DNA from: Desulfovibrio sp. | GTDB taxonomy: Bacteria; Desulfobacterota; Desulfovibrionia; Desulfovibrionales; Desulfovibrionaceae | NCBI GenBank assembly: GCA_031270875.1 | Contig: JAISXC010000149.1 | Span: 1-6,281 of the forward strand | Direction: 5' to 3' | DNA: 6,281 bases | In this document: one piece after another, positions 1 to 6,249 of the stretch | Numbering within the stretch: the first letter of the stretch is position 1 | How the letters are laid out: the number at the start of each line of letters is the position of its first letter | Notes under the pieces: model-generated | Told to the model about the DNA's origin: nothing | Database searches by the model: none | The model's input: only the letters and a program-made list of their open reading frames with translations | Program-made: the position numbers and the translations under genes

Positions 1-102
1 CGACTCAAAGGTTTCAGGCGAGTATTTACCCGCTATGATAAACTCGATGTCATGTTCCTCGCCTTTGTCGTCTTTGCGTTAATCGTTGTGGCCTTAAAAT
101 AA
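1..102 (+). CDS. IS5-family transposase, C-terminal fragment (cut by window edge)
   Basis: Frame 1 is open from the first base to a TAA at 100-102 and gives 33 residues with no start inside the window. The stretch GFRRVFTRYDKLDVMFLAF is typical of the extreme C-terminus of IS5-group DDE transposases, which usually end in a region like F/LRxxxTRYDKLxxxFLxFV followed by a hydrophobic tail. The catalytic DDE residues would lie off the left edge, so whether the enzyme is intact cannot be judged. The stop sits right against the probable right terminal repeat of the element, as is common in this group. The match is by recalled family pattern only. The enzyme would cut and paste its own element. Confidence 0.7.
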   Translation, partial: RLKGFRRVFTRYDKLDVMFLAFVVFALIVVALK

Positions 103-115
103 TGTTAACACGCCC
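1..115 (+). mobile_element. Right end of an IS5-type insertion sequence (partial)
   Basis: The transposase tail followed at once by a terminal-repeat-like sequence marks the right end of an insertion sequence whose body lies outside the window. The outer boundary is placed at the CCC of 113-115, with TA at 116-117 as a likely target duplication. That boundary is inferred from how IS427-like IS5 elements usually end. The left end is not available to confirm the inverted repeat. Confidence 0.55.
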
Positions 116-117
116 TA
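103..117. repeat. Putative right terminal inverted repeat of the IS plus TA target site
   Basis: TGTTAACACGCCC lies directly after the transposase stop codon; read inward on the other strand it is GGGCGTGTTAACA. IS5-group elements often carry ends of the form GGG...TGTTRACA flanked by TA. TA at 116-117, within CTAG, fits as the duplicated target. Only one end is visible, so this is a positional and pattern argument. Confidence 0.4.
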
Positions 118-147
118 GAAGCAATAGACAGGCGAAACCTGTGGTGA

Positions 148-240
148 TATTTTTGCAGTGAACGCCAGCATCTTAGTTCTTTCAAGAGTCCCGCGCGGGG
201 ACAAAATCCGAAGTTGGTGAGCAGAGGAAGATTCTCATGA
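148..240 (+). pseudogene. Possible 3' remnant of a gene formerly upstream of argB
   Basis: Frame 1 is open from 148 (after an in-frame TGA at 145-147) to a TGA at 238-240. It has no good start codon. The last codons read SPARGQNPKLVSRGRFS, which looks protein-like, and the stop overlaps the argB start as ATGA, the usual junction of translationally coupled genes. The sequence turns from AT-rich to GC-rich near 181, so the genuine coding tail may begin only there. I do not recognise the family. The alternative is that this is simply the untranslated argB leader and the open frame is chance; at 30 codons that cannot be excluded. Confidence 0.25.
188..202. other. Small GC-rich inverted repeat in the argB leader
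   Basis: GTCCC (188-192) and GGGAC (198-202) can pair around a GCGCG loop. In another register, 190-199 is a perfect ten-base palindrome, CCCGCGCGGG. No T-run follows, so it is not a convincing intrinsic terminator. It lies about 20 bases before the argB ribosome binding site and could be an mRNA hairpin, a protein site, or just GC-rich codons of a lost upstream gene. Confidence 0.25.
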
Positions 241-1019
241 CCCAGGATACCGTTGTTGTCAAATACGGGGGTCACGCCATGAGCGCCGCCGCTCTGGCGG
301 AGGCTTTCGTCGATGATCTGGCTGGCCTTGCCGCTCGGGGAATGCGCTTTGTCATTGTGCATGGCGGGGGTCCGCAGATCACCGCTCTGCTGAAACGCCT
401 GAACATCAAAAGCCGCTTCGTGGACGGTCTGCGCGTGACGGACGCCGCCACTATGCAGGCGGTGGAAATGGTCTTGTGCGGAGAAGTCAACAAGGCCGTG
501 GTCAGCTCCTTTTCGCGCCGGCGGGTGCGCGCCGCCGGCATAAGCGGCCGGGATGGCGGCCTTTTGCGGGCGGAAGTCGGAAATCCCGCCCTTGGCCTTG
601 TGGGGGAAGTCCGGTCTGTGGACGTCGCGTTGCTTGATTGTCTGCTCGACGGAGGATTTGTGCCCGTGGTGGCGCCGGTGGCCTCAGGCCCGAGCGGCGA
701 ACCGCTCAACATTAACGCCGACACGGCGGCCGGGGCCATTGCCGGGGCGCTTCACGCGGCGTATTTTGTACTGGTTTCCGATGTGCCCGGGATACTGGAC
801 GCGGACAGGGAGCTGATTCCCGAACTTGACAGGGTTGCCGTCGCGCGGCTGAGGGACCAAGGCGTTATCAGCGACGGCATGCTTCCCAAAGTGGAAGCCT
901 GCCTGAACGCCCTTTCCGCCGGATGCCCGCGCGCCCTTATTCTGGACGGGAACGCGCCCTCAGGCCTTCGCCGCTGTCTGTTGGGCGGTGAAGCTCTGGG
1001 AACGGTTATTGTGGAATAA
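237..1019 (+). CDS. argB: N-acetylglutamate kinase
   Basis: This cytoplasmic amino acid kinase phosphorylates N-acetyl-L-glutamate with ATP, the second step of arginine biosynthesis. The 260-residue protein shows the family marks in order: KYGGHAM (Lys9, Gly11, Gly12), HGGGPQI (42-48), GLRVTD (64-69), EMVLCGEVNK (77-86), ISGRDGGL (102-109), LNINADTAAGA (157-167; Asn158 and Asp162), SDVPGIL (181-187) and GMLPKVEAC (214-222; Lys218). Asn158 and Asp162 fall at the numbers known in the E. coli enzyme, and Lys218 is one off its Lys217. The start is set by AGAGGAAG at 223-230. The length is near the 258-residue E. coli form. It lacks the N-terminal helical extension of hexameric, arginine-inhibited kinases, so feedback inhibition of that type is not expected (inference). 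Several normally well-kept spots differ, for example ISDGM where ISGGM or TGGM is usual. It is followed after 19 bp by the reductase gene, probably in one transcript. Confidence 0.93.
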   Translation: MTQDTVVVKYGGHAMSAAALAEAFVDDLAGLAARGMRFVIVHGGGPQITALLKRLNIKSRFVDGLRVTDAATMQAVEMVLCGEVNKAVVSSFSRRRVRAAGISGRDGGLLRAEVGNPALGLVGEVRSVDVALLDCLLDGGFVPVVAPVASGPSGEPLNINADTAAGAIAGALHAAYFVLVSDVPGILDADRELIPELDRVAVARLRDQGVISDGMLPKVEACLNALSAGCPRALILDGNAPSGLRRCLLGGEALGTVIVE

Positions 1020-1028
1020 ACAAAAAAC

Positions 1029-1034
1029 GGAGAG
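1029..1034 (+). promoter_or_regulatory. Ribosome binding site that fixes the reductase start
   Basis: GGAGAG lies four bases before the ATG at 1039. The same frame is open further up to a GTG at 988 inside argB, but that start has no such site and would add 17 residues (beginning MKLWERLL) unlike the usual N-terminus of the family. The site therefore supports 1039. Confidence 0.7.
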
Positions 1035-1038
1035 CAAC

Positions 1039-2073
1039 ATGGAGTTGATATCACTCGGAAAATCCGGTCTCCGCGTCACCCGTCCTGCTTTCGGCGCGCT
1101 GCCCATTCAACGCCTGGAGAGGAAGGAAGCCGTTGAACTTCTGCATGCGGCGGTGGACGGGGGCATAAGCTTTTTTGATACGGCGCGTGCCTATACGGAC
1201 AGCGAAGCCAAACTCGGTGACGCCTTTGACGGCATGCGCGGACGCGTGATCATCGCCACAAAAACCAGAGGGCCTGACCGCGCGGTTATTGAAGCGGACC
1301 TCGCCAAAAGCCTTGAAGCGCTCAAAACGGATTACCTGGATCTCTATCAGCTCCACAACATCGCGGATCTGCCGCGTCCCGGCGACGGCACGCAGCGCTG
1401 GGAAACCATGTCGGAACTGAAGAGAAAAGGGGTTATCCGCGCCATGGGCATTACCTCCCACTCTCTGGAAACAGCCAGAGAAGCGGCGGTATCAGGGCTG
1501 TACGACACCGTGCAGTTTCCTTTCAGCCTGTTGGCCACCAGGGAGGAAGAGGAACTCATGCGCGTTTGCCGGGAAAAAAACATCGGCTTCATCGCCATGA
1601 AGGCTCTGGCGGGGGGGCTGATAACCAACATCCCGGCCGCCTTCGCCTATCTGCAATCCTTCAGCAACGCCGTGCCCATCTGGGGCATGCAGGCCAAAGA
1701 GGAATTGGCGCAGTTCCTGCGACTTGCCGCCTCTCCTCCGGTCCTGGACGCGGACATGGAAAAAGCCATACAGGCCGAACGCGAGGCTCTGGGAGGGCGC
1801 TTCTGCCGGGGCTGCGGTTACTGCCTGCCCTGTCCGCAGGATATTTACATCCCCTTTATCGCGCGTCTTGATCGGTTTCTGCGGCGCAGTCCCTGGCGTC
1901 GATACGCCGAAAAAGACTGGGTGGAGAGGATGCGGACGGCGAAGACCTGTCTGCACTGTGGAGACTGCGCGACTCGCTGTCCCTACGCCCTGAATCCCGA
2001 GAAGCTGGTCGCCGCCAATGTCGTTGATTATGAGAATTTCATGAATGAACACGGTCTTCCCGGTTTGCTGTAA
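1039..2073 (+). CDS. Aldo/keto reductase with C-terminal 4Fe-4S dicluster ferredoxin domain
   Basis: The 344-residue protein joins an aldo/keto reductase barrel (about 1-235) to an iron-sulfur domain (about 250-320). The AKR catalytic tetrad is present: Asp47 and Tyr52 in FFDTARAYTDSE, Lys75 in ATKTRG, and His106 in DLYQLHNI. Eight cysteines follow in two groups, C256-x2-C259-x2-C262-x2-C265-P and C304-x2-C307-x2-C310-x3-C314-P, enough for two 4Fe-4S clusters. There is no signal peptide, so it should be cytoplasmic. Known relatives are described as predicted oxidoreductases of the aldo/keto reductase family, common in anaerobes and mostly of unknown substrate. An electron path between a nicotinamide or other cofactor and ferredoxin-like clusters is plausible but inferred. 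The MELISLGKSGLRVTRPAFGA start is typical. It shares the strand and a 19 bp gap with argB, yet nothing ties its chemistry to arginine synthesis. Confidence 0.9.
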   Translation: MELISLGKSGLRVTRPAFGALPIQRLERKEAVELLHAAVDGGISFFDTARAYTDSEAKLGDAFDGMRGRVIIATKTRGPDRAVIEADLAKSLEALKTDYLDLYQLHNIADLPRPGDGTQRWETMSELKRKGVIRAMGITSHSLETAREAAVSGLYDTVQFPFSLLATREEEELMRVCREKNIGFIAMKALAGGLITNIPAAFAYLQSFSNAVPIWGMQAKEELAQFLRLAASPPVLDADMEKAIQAEREALGGRFCRGCGYCLPCPQDIYIPFIARLDRFLRRSPWRRYAEKDWVERMRTAKTCLHCGDCATRCPYALNPEKLVAANVVDYENFMNEHGLPGLL

Positions 2074-2091
2074 GGCGGCAGGATATGCGGT
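2074..2091. other. Short convergent intergenic gap without a clear terminator
   Basis: Only 18 bases separate the reductase stop (TAA, 2071-2073) from the stop of the oppositely oriented HD gene (TAA on the minus strand, 2092-2094). The only pairing seen is a weak TGCTG/CGGCA stem with a wobble, spanning the reductase stop, and no T-tract follows. The two operons probably read into each other's 3' ends to some degree. Confidence 0.5.
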
Positions 2092-2685
2092 TTATTTCCC
2101 TCTCCTCACCCACCAGTCCCTGTCCACCCGTCCGTACCACCAGCGGTTCGGATCCGCGCGCAGTATCTGCTCCGCCAGTTCCTTGGCCTGCGCGGTGCGC
2201 AGGCGTTTGAGCGCGTTTTCGATCCATTCCGAGGCAAAGGCGTTGCCTTTGGAGAGCTCTGCGGCCAGATTGCAGAGCAGATCAAGCTGGTCCGCATCGC
2301 GGGCCAAGTCGGCCTCCGGATTTCGGGCGGATTCAAATTCATCAAAGAAGCCAAGCACCTCACGGGAGAGGCCGGTTCCTTCCAATGCGTCTTCCAGGGC
2401 TTCGCGGGCGCGGCATTCGTTGTAGCGGTGGTTGACGTAGTTGAAGTCTCCGGTGCGGGCTTCATGCAGATCATGAAAAAGACACAGCATGGTCACGCGG
2501 GCGGCGTCCGCTCCGGCCAGACAGGCCAAAACATAGCCTATAACGGCGGTGCGGTAGCTGTGTTCGGCCACATTTTCCGCTCCCGTGCCCAGAAAAGCGT
2601 ACCCGCTGCGCGGAATGCGGCGCAGCATGCCCGTTTCATGCAAAAAATCGGCCAGACGTTCAAGTTGACTTTGCGTGATTTTCAT
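2092..2685 (-). CDS. HD-domain phosphohydrolase, HDDC2/YfbR-like
   Basis: This 197-residue cytoplasmic protein carries the metal-binding HD signature. Its ligands are His42 in NVAEHSYR, His71-Asp72 in LFHDLHEARTGD (with Glu75) and a distal aspartate, probably Asp132 in DADQLDLL. The layout, with an N-terminal helix (QLERLADFLHETG) and the later D-x-D-x-L-D segment, matches the HDDC2/YfbR group. Characterised members such as E. coli YfbR are 5'-deoxynucleotidases on nucleoside monophosphates; the substrate here cannot be read from sequence. The C-terminus is rich in tryptophan (DPNRWWYGRVDRDWW). The start is supported by GGAG (on the plus strand CTCC at 2694-2697) eight bases upstream. It follows the deacetylase gene by 19 bp on the same strand, so it is probably the last gene of the glycan operon, though its role there is not obvious. 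Confidence 0.85.
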   Translation of the reverse strand: MKITQSQLERLADFLHETGMLRRIPRSGYAFLGTGAENVAEHSYRTAVIGYVLACLAGADAARVTMLCLFHDLHEARTGDFNYVNHRYNECRAREALEDALEGTGLSREVLGFFDEFESARNPEADLARDADQLDLLCNLAAELSKGNAFASEWIENALKRLRTAQAKELAEQILRADPNRWWYGRVDRDWWVRRGK

Positions 2686-2704
2686 AATTGCGTCTCCGGA
2701 CGGG

Positions 2705-3739
2705 TTACCAGTCGCCTTTGCCCACCGGTCGCCCGGGAAAATTGAGCGCTGGGGCCGCGTAGCGCAGTTGGGCCGCCGTGACGGCGCGAACGGTGAAATT
2801 TTCTTTCAGCCACTGCAGAAAGGAACAAATTTTCCTGAAAATCGCTCTCGAAGCGGTCTGATCCGGCACATTCGGCGACGCGCCGGGCAGCATTTCAGAG
2901 GAATGCCAGAACAGATGCAGCACCCGGCCTCCCCGAAAGACGTGCAGCCGGGTTGCCAAACGCATGATTTTTTCGCCGTGCCATACAGGATTGGCGCTGA
3001 CGGCTCCCCAAAAGTGAAAGGAATCCAGCAGGACCGGCCGGTGGACATGTTTACGCCACAGGCGCGCGAGCCACGGCGCGGGCGTAATCTGCGTAATGGG
3101 CGATTCCAGCAAGCCTTGCCCCGTGCCGTCAACCCAGTACGGATCCGCGGGAGCGAGAAAATGGTCCGCTCCGTCCCTGAACGCGCGCAGCGGGCAGACG
3201 GAACTGTCCAGAGTGATGCCGAATTCCCCCAGCAACGGGCGCAACGTCGATTTCAGATCCCAGCGTCCCATGCGGAAGCTTGTCAGGGGCGCTCCCTGAA
3301 ACTGCTGCCCGGCGGTCAGCAAACTGTCCAGACGCTGGCGCAGAAGACTGTCCGGCATGCGATGCGTGAGCTCGGGGGTTTTTGTTCCCGCGCTGACGGG
3401 GCGCAGAGGCGGGGTGCTCCAGTGATGCAGATGGGCCGCGATTTCCGCCCCGCATTTGTCCCGCATGTAGGCCAACGCACGACAGGCATCGGCGTTGTCA
3501 AAAACCGCATAGGCGCAGAAAAGCGTGAGCGGAAAACCCAATTCCCGCGTGAGCGGAGCAAGTTGCGGCAGCAGCGCCACATTGCGCACTCCGCATCCGA
3601 CGGCTGGGTAATGCCCGGAAAAAAGTCCCTCCTCCTCCACATCCAGACTCACAATCACATGGAGCGGCATCCTTGGAGAACCGGCCTGGGAACTGCCCTC
3701 AATTTTTTGCATGGCCTCTGTCGGCAGTCTTTTTTTCAT
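2705..3739 (-). CDS. WalW-like polysaccharide deacetylase family protein
   Basis: This is a carbohydrate esterase 4 / NodB-like protein of the type seen in lipopolysaccharide and exopolysaccharide clusters (WalW subgroup). Such proteins are predicted to remove acyl groups from amino sugars, but activity is mostly unproven. With the start at 3739 it has 344 residues. Motifs are SLDVEEEG (31-38; Asp33, counterpart of the NodB first-motif aspartate), EIAAHLHHW (99-107; metal-binding histidine motif), SFRMGRWD (154-161; third motif), LDSS (177-180) and HLFWHSSEMLPG (275-286; His279 as late catalytic-type histidine). No signal peptide or membrane segment is evident. The start is uncertain. ATG 3739 (MKKRLP) has GGGA five bases upstream but overlaps the glycosyltransferase gene by 41 bp. 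ATG 3712 has AGAGG only two bases before it. ATG 3670 gives the compact MPLHVIVSLDVEEEG start typical of relatives but has no usable binding site. The open frame continues to 3934, but that part merely lies opposite the neighbour's coding frame. Confidence 0.82.
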   Translation of the reverse strand: MKKRLPTEAMQKIEGSSQAGSPRMPLHVIVSLDVEEEGLFSGHYPAVGCGVRNVALLPQLAPLTRELGFPLTLFCAYAVFDNADACRALAYMRDKCGAEIAAHLHHWSTPPLRPVSAGTKTPELTHRMPDSLLRQRLDSLLTAGQQFQGAPLTSFRMGRWDLKSTLRPLLGEFGITLDSSVCPLRAFRDGADHFLAPADPYWVDGTGQGLLESPITQITPAPWLARLWRKHVHRPVLLDSFHFWGAVSANPVWHGEKIMRLATRLHVFRGGRVLHLFWHSSEMLPGASPNVPDQTASRAIFRKICSFLQWLKENFTVRAVTAAQLRYAAPALNFPGRPVGKGDW

Positions 3740-4808
3740 AGTTTTCCCATAAACGCGTAAAAAGCTCTTCGTGCGCGGCCACCATGCGGCTGAAGGAAAA
3801 ATCCCGTTCCACGCGCGCTCTGCCCGCCTGTCCCATAGCGTCACAGCGGTGAGGTACAACAAGCAGCCGCGCGCAGTTGTCGGCAAGCGCTCCGATATCC
3901 CCGGCGGGGGAAAGCAGGGCGTTGTCCCCAACAAGCGCGGGGATGCCTCCCACGGCAGTGGCGCAGACCGGCAGACCGCAGGCCATGGCTTCCAGCAGCG
4001 CGTTGGGTTGGCCTTCCCTCACGGAAGCAAGCGCGAAAAGCCGGGCCTCGCCATAATGAGAACGCACATCGGCGGTGCCGGGAAAAAAGTCGATATTGCC
4101 CCCTGCGGCATGATTTGCGGCCCAGGCTTTCAGGGAAGCGCGCTCCGGTCCGTCGCCCACAATGCGCAGACGCGCTTGCGGCATGTGCTGCGCAACACGC
4201 TCAAAAGCCCGGAAAAGCGTCAAATGATCCTTGTCCCGGGCGAGACGCGCCACGCACAGAATTACCGGCCCGCGGGCGGAAGGCGGAATTTTCGCCGGAA
4301 CGAAGCGAAGAGCGTCAACGCCGTTGGGAATGCAGACCAAATGCCCCGCGGGCACGCCGACAATCCGGAGCGTTTCACGCAATTCTTCTGAATTGCAGAT
4401 TATTTGTTCCGTCAGACGCCAAAGCAGGCGTTCGTGCTGGCGACGCGGTCCGCCGCCGCCCCTGCACGTGCCCACTATGACAGGCACTCCGGCCGCCCGC
4501 CCCCATATCCGTCCCCAGATGTTGGGCAGAGCCGTGCAGGGGACAAGGATATCCGGTCTGTCCTTTTTCAGCGCGCGGCGGAGACTCAGGAAAAACAGGA
4601 GGGGGACGGATCTGCCGGCGCCCAGATGGCCGAGCCGTATCCCGCCGCTGCGGGCCGCGTCATCCATATCCGTCCTGCCGGTGAGCGTCAGCACGGCCGG
4701 GACGAAACGCGTTCTGTCAAGGCGTTGCGCCAGTTCCAGCATCTGGCGCTGCGTGCCCCCGAAACAAAGATCTTCCATGAGAAAAAGAACGCGTAGCGGT
4801 CTTGCCAT
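3699..4808 (-). CDS. Glycosyltransferase, GT4 family (GT-B fold)
   Basis: This 369-residue cytoplasmic or membrane-associated enzyme should transfer a sugar from a nucleotide donor to a lipid-linked acceptor during surface-glycan assembly. The N-terminal acceptor domain begins LRVLFLMEDLCFGGTQRQ with the glycine motif at 17-18. The linker shows CNSEELRE (138-145) and PNGVDALRF (161-169). The C-terminal donor domain has VARLARDKDH (186-195), VGDGPER (217-223) and the EX7E signature, Glu265 and Glu273 in SVREGQPNALLEAMACGLPV. All are standard for GT4. Length is normal for the family. Donor and acceptor sugars cannot be predicted. The start is backed by GGAG (plus strand CTCC at 4813-4816) four bases upstream. 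It begins 25 bp after the flippase stop, and its end overlaps or closely abuts the deacetylase start, so the three are likely co-translated. Confidence 0.92.
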   Translation of the reverse strand: MARPLRVLFLMEDLCFGGTQRQMLELAQRLDRTRFVPAVLTLTGRTDMDDAARSGGIRLGHLGAGRSVPLLFFLSLRRALKKDRPDILVPCTALPNIWGRIWGRAAGVPVIVGTCRGGGGPRRQHERLLWRLTEQIICNSEELRETLRIVGVPAGHLVCIPNGVDALRFVPAKIPPSARGPVILCVARLARDKDHLTLFRAFERVAQHMPQARLRIVGDGPERASLKAWAANHAAGGNIDFFPGTADVRSHYGEARLFALASVREGQPNALLEAMACGLPVCATAVGGIPALVGDNALLSPAGDIGALADNCARLLVVPHRCDAMGQAGRARVERDFSFSRMVAAHEELFTRLWENYEKKTADRGHAKN

Positions 4809-4833
4809 TTTTCTCCGGGCTTCCTTTTATATG

Positions 4834-6249
4834 TCAAACCGCGGAATTGCGCTCGAAGGGGGCCGGGGGCCGCCAAATCCACAACAGGGCCAGCAGCGGG
4901 GCCAATCCTGCCATTTCCGCCGTTTCGCGCGGCAAGCCCAGGACAAAGCCGGCGTTCCACCACAGAAACAGGGAGAAAGAGACGGCCGCGAAAAGCAATC
5001 CCCACTGTCGTGGCGACATGGGTTTGACCGCCCATTGGAAGAAGGAAACCGTCAGCGCCGCCACCCATACCTTGGTCGCCGTCAGGGCAAGGGCAGCTCC
5101 CTCCAGCGGCACCGCCGGGACAAGCAAGCAGCAGCAGGCAATATTGACGACAAGCCCGCTGAGGTAAAACAGAAACAGCAGAGTATGCCGGCGCATGCCT
5201 ATCATGGCGTAGGCCGCCAGATTGTGCAGAAAGGCCGTGGCAAGGCTGGGTGCAAGCAAACGCTGCGCCGTGGCTGCGTTGCGGTACTCCTGCCCGTATA
5301 TGAGAGGCAGAAGGCGGTCACTCTCAACGCAGAGCACAAAAATCATCGGCAGCGCGGCCGCCCAGAGCGAACGGGCCGTCTGGCCGGAGAGGCGTTTGAA
5401 CGCTTGGCGGTCTTCTTTCCACAATTGCGTCAGAAGCGGAAAAATGACCTTGCCCAGCAAAGCTCCCGAAAGCAGCACGGTAAGCCCTTCCACCATTTCC
5501 CAGGCCACGCCGTAGCTGCCGACAGCCCCGTCCCCGCCGTACTGTTTAAGAAAAAACACGTTGATTTTATTGTAGAACATGGCGCAAAGGCTCATGCCCG
5601 TAAACACAATCCCGTGTTTCATCCGGCGGATCAGTGCCGCCACCACGGGAAAATTGACCCCCGCCAGGGGATTCCGCCCCAGGGCAAGACAGGCGAAAAC
5701 CATGCAGATGAGCGATTCCAACATCTTGTACATGGCAATCACAAGAAGCGGCGCATTCAACAGAACACAGACTATGCCGAAGCCGATGCCGATGAGCGCA
5801 GCAGGGGCGCGTATGCGCATCTCCATATCCTGGCGGCCCCGCGCCTGGCAGAGAGCGAAAAACGACTCGCTTACTCCGTCAAGGCCAAAACCAGCCGCAA
5901 TGCAGAGCACAATGAGACGCAACTCCGGCGTGTAGCCCTGCGCGCCGGTCACAATCCAGGCAATGCAGAGCGCCGCCGCGAGCAGGGCGAATTTGAGCCA
6001 GGTGACGCCGCCCAGCAAAACGCGGGGGCGGGCTTCCCGGCGGGCAAATGTGGAAAGGAGAAAGTCGTTGAGGCCGACGTCGGCCACTGTCTTGACAAGA
6101 TACCCGTATGACAGGGCCAGCATGATCTGTCCGAGCATGTCCTTGCTGTGGCGGGCAAGCAGAATGGTGAAAACCGCCCAGGTCAGATCGCGCAACCACT
6201 GCGCGCCCACGATATATCCGAATCGCCTGGGGATGCTCTTCAATTTCAT
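4834..6249 (-). CDS. Oligosaccharide flippase family protein (Wzx-like, MOP superfamily)
   Basis: This 471-residue integral inner-membrane protein should flip an undecaprenyl-linked oligosaccharide to the periplasmic face. The sequence is a chain of about 12-14 hydrophobic segments (roughly 12-33, 41-60, 83-104, 110-130, 149-166, 168-190, 213-230, 245-273, 297-316, 333-351, 355-378, 384-405, 416-438, 444-460) joined by short basic loops. The stretch FYNKINVFFLKQYGGDGAVG (225-244), leading into SYGVAWEMVEGL, matches the conserved middle of polysaccharide-export flippases. In-frame TAG at 6262-6264 on the minus strand, with no other start codon after it, makes ATG 6249 the earliest possible start. 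Its ribosome binding site is weak (AGG about 11 bases upstream, GGGAG about 18). Wzx proteins diverge widely, so the exact cargo is unknown. It is the first gene of the cassette inside the window, but more may lie beyond the right edge. Confidence 0.9.
   Translation of the reverse strand: MKLKSIPRRFGYIVGAQWLRDLTWAVFTILLARHSKDMLGQIMLALSYGYLVKTVADVGLNDFLLSTFARREARPRVLLGGVTWLKFALLAAALCIAWIVTGAQGYTPELRLIVLCIAAGFGLDGVSESFFALCQARGRQDMEMRIRAPAALIGIGFGIVCVLLNAPLLVIAMYKMLESLICMVFACLALGRNPLAGVNFPVVAALIRRMKHGIVFTGMSLCAMFYNKINVFFLKQYGGDGAVGSYGVAWEMVEGLTVLLSGALLGKVIFPLLTQLWKEDRQAFKRLSGQTARSLWAAALPMIFVLCVESDRLLPLIYGQEYRNAATAQRLLAPSLATAFLHNLAAYAMIGMRRHTLLFLFYLSGLVVNIACCCLLVPAVPLEGAALALTATKVWVAALTVSFFQWAVKPMSPRQWGLLFAAVSFSLFLWWNAGFVLGLPRETAEMAGLAPLLALLWIWRPPAPFERNSAV

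Noticed and set aside
128..154. Hairpin ACAGG/CCTGT followed by a T-run, as a possible terminator
   Set aside because: The stem has only five pairs and is separated from the T-run (150-154) by seven bases, so it is not a convincing intrinsic terminator.
86..180. Promoter-like hexamers (TTGTGG at 86, TTGCAG at 153) before argB
   Set aside because: Neither has a well-spaced -10 partner of reasonable quality.
988..1038. Upstream GTG start for the aldo/keto reductase
   Set aside because: It lies inside argB, lacks a ribosome binding site, and adds 17 residues not typical of the family; ATG 1039 has GGAGAG at the right distance.
2675..3760. 361-codon open frame on the + strand
   Set aside because: It is antisense to the deacetylase gene, shows no domain or good start, and has the composition of a shadow frame.
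3740..3934. N-terminal extension of the deacetylase frame
   Set aside because: These 65 codons overlap the conserved C-terminal part of the glycosyltransferase in another frame and do not resemble the start of the deacetylase family.
4231..6111. Very long open frame of 626 codons on the + strand
   Set aside because: It lies antisense to the glycosyltransferase and flippase genes, which have clear family motifs. Its translation is rich in Arg, Gln, His and Pro with no recognisable domain, as expected for the opposite strand of GC-rich coding DNA.
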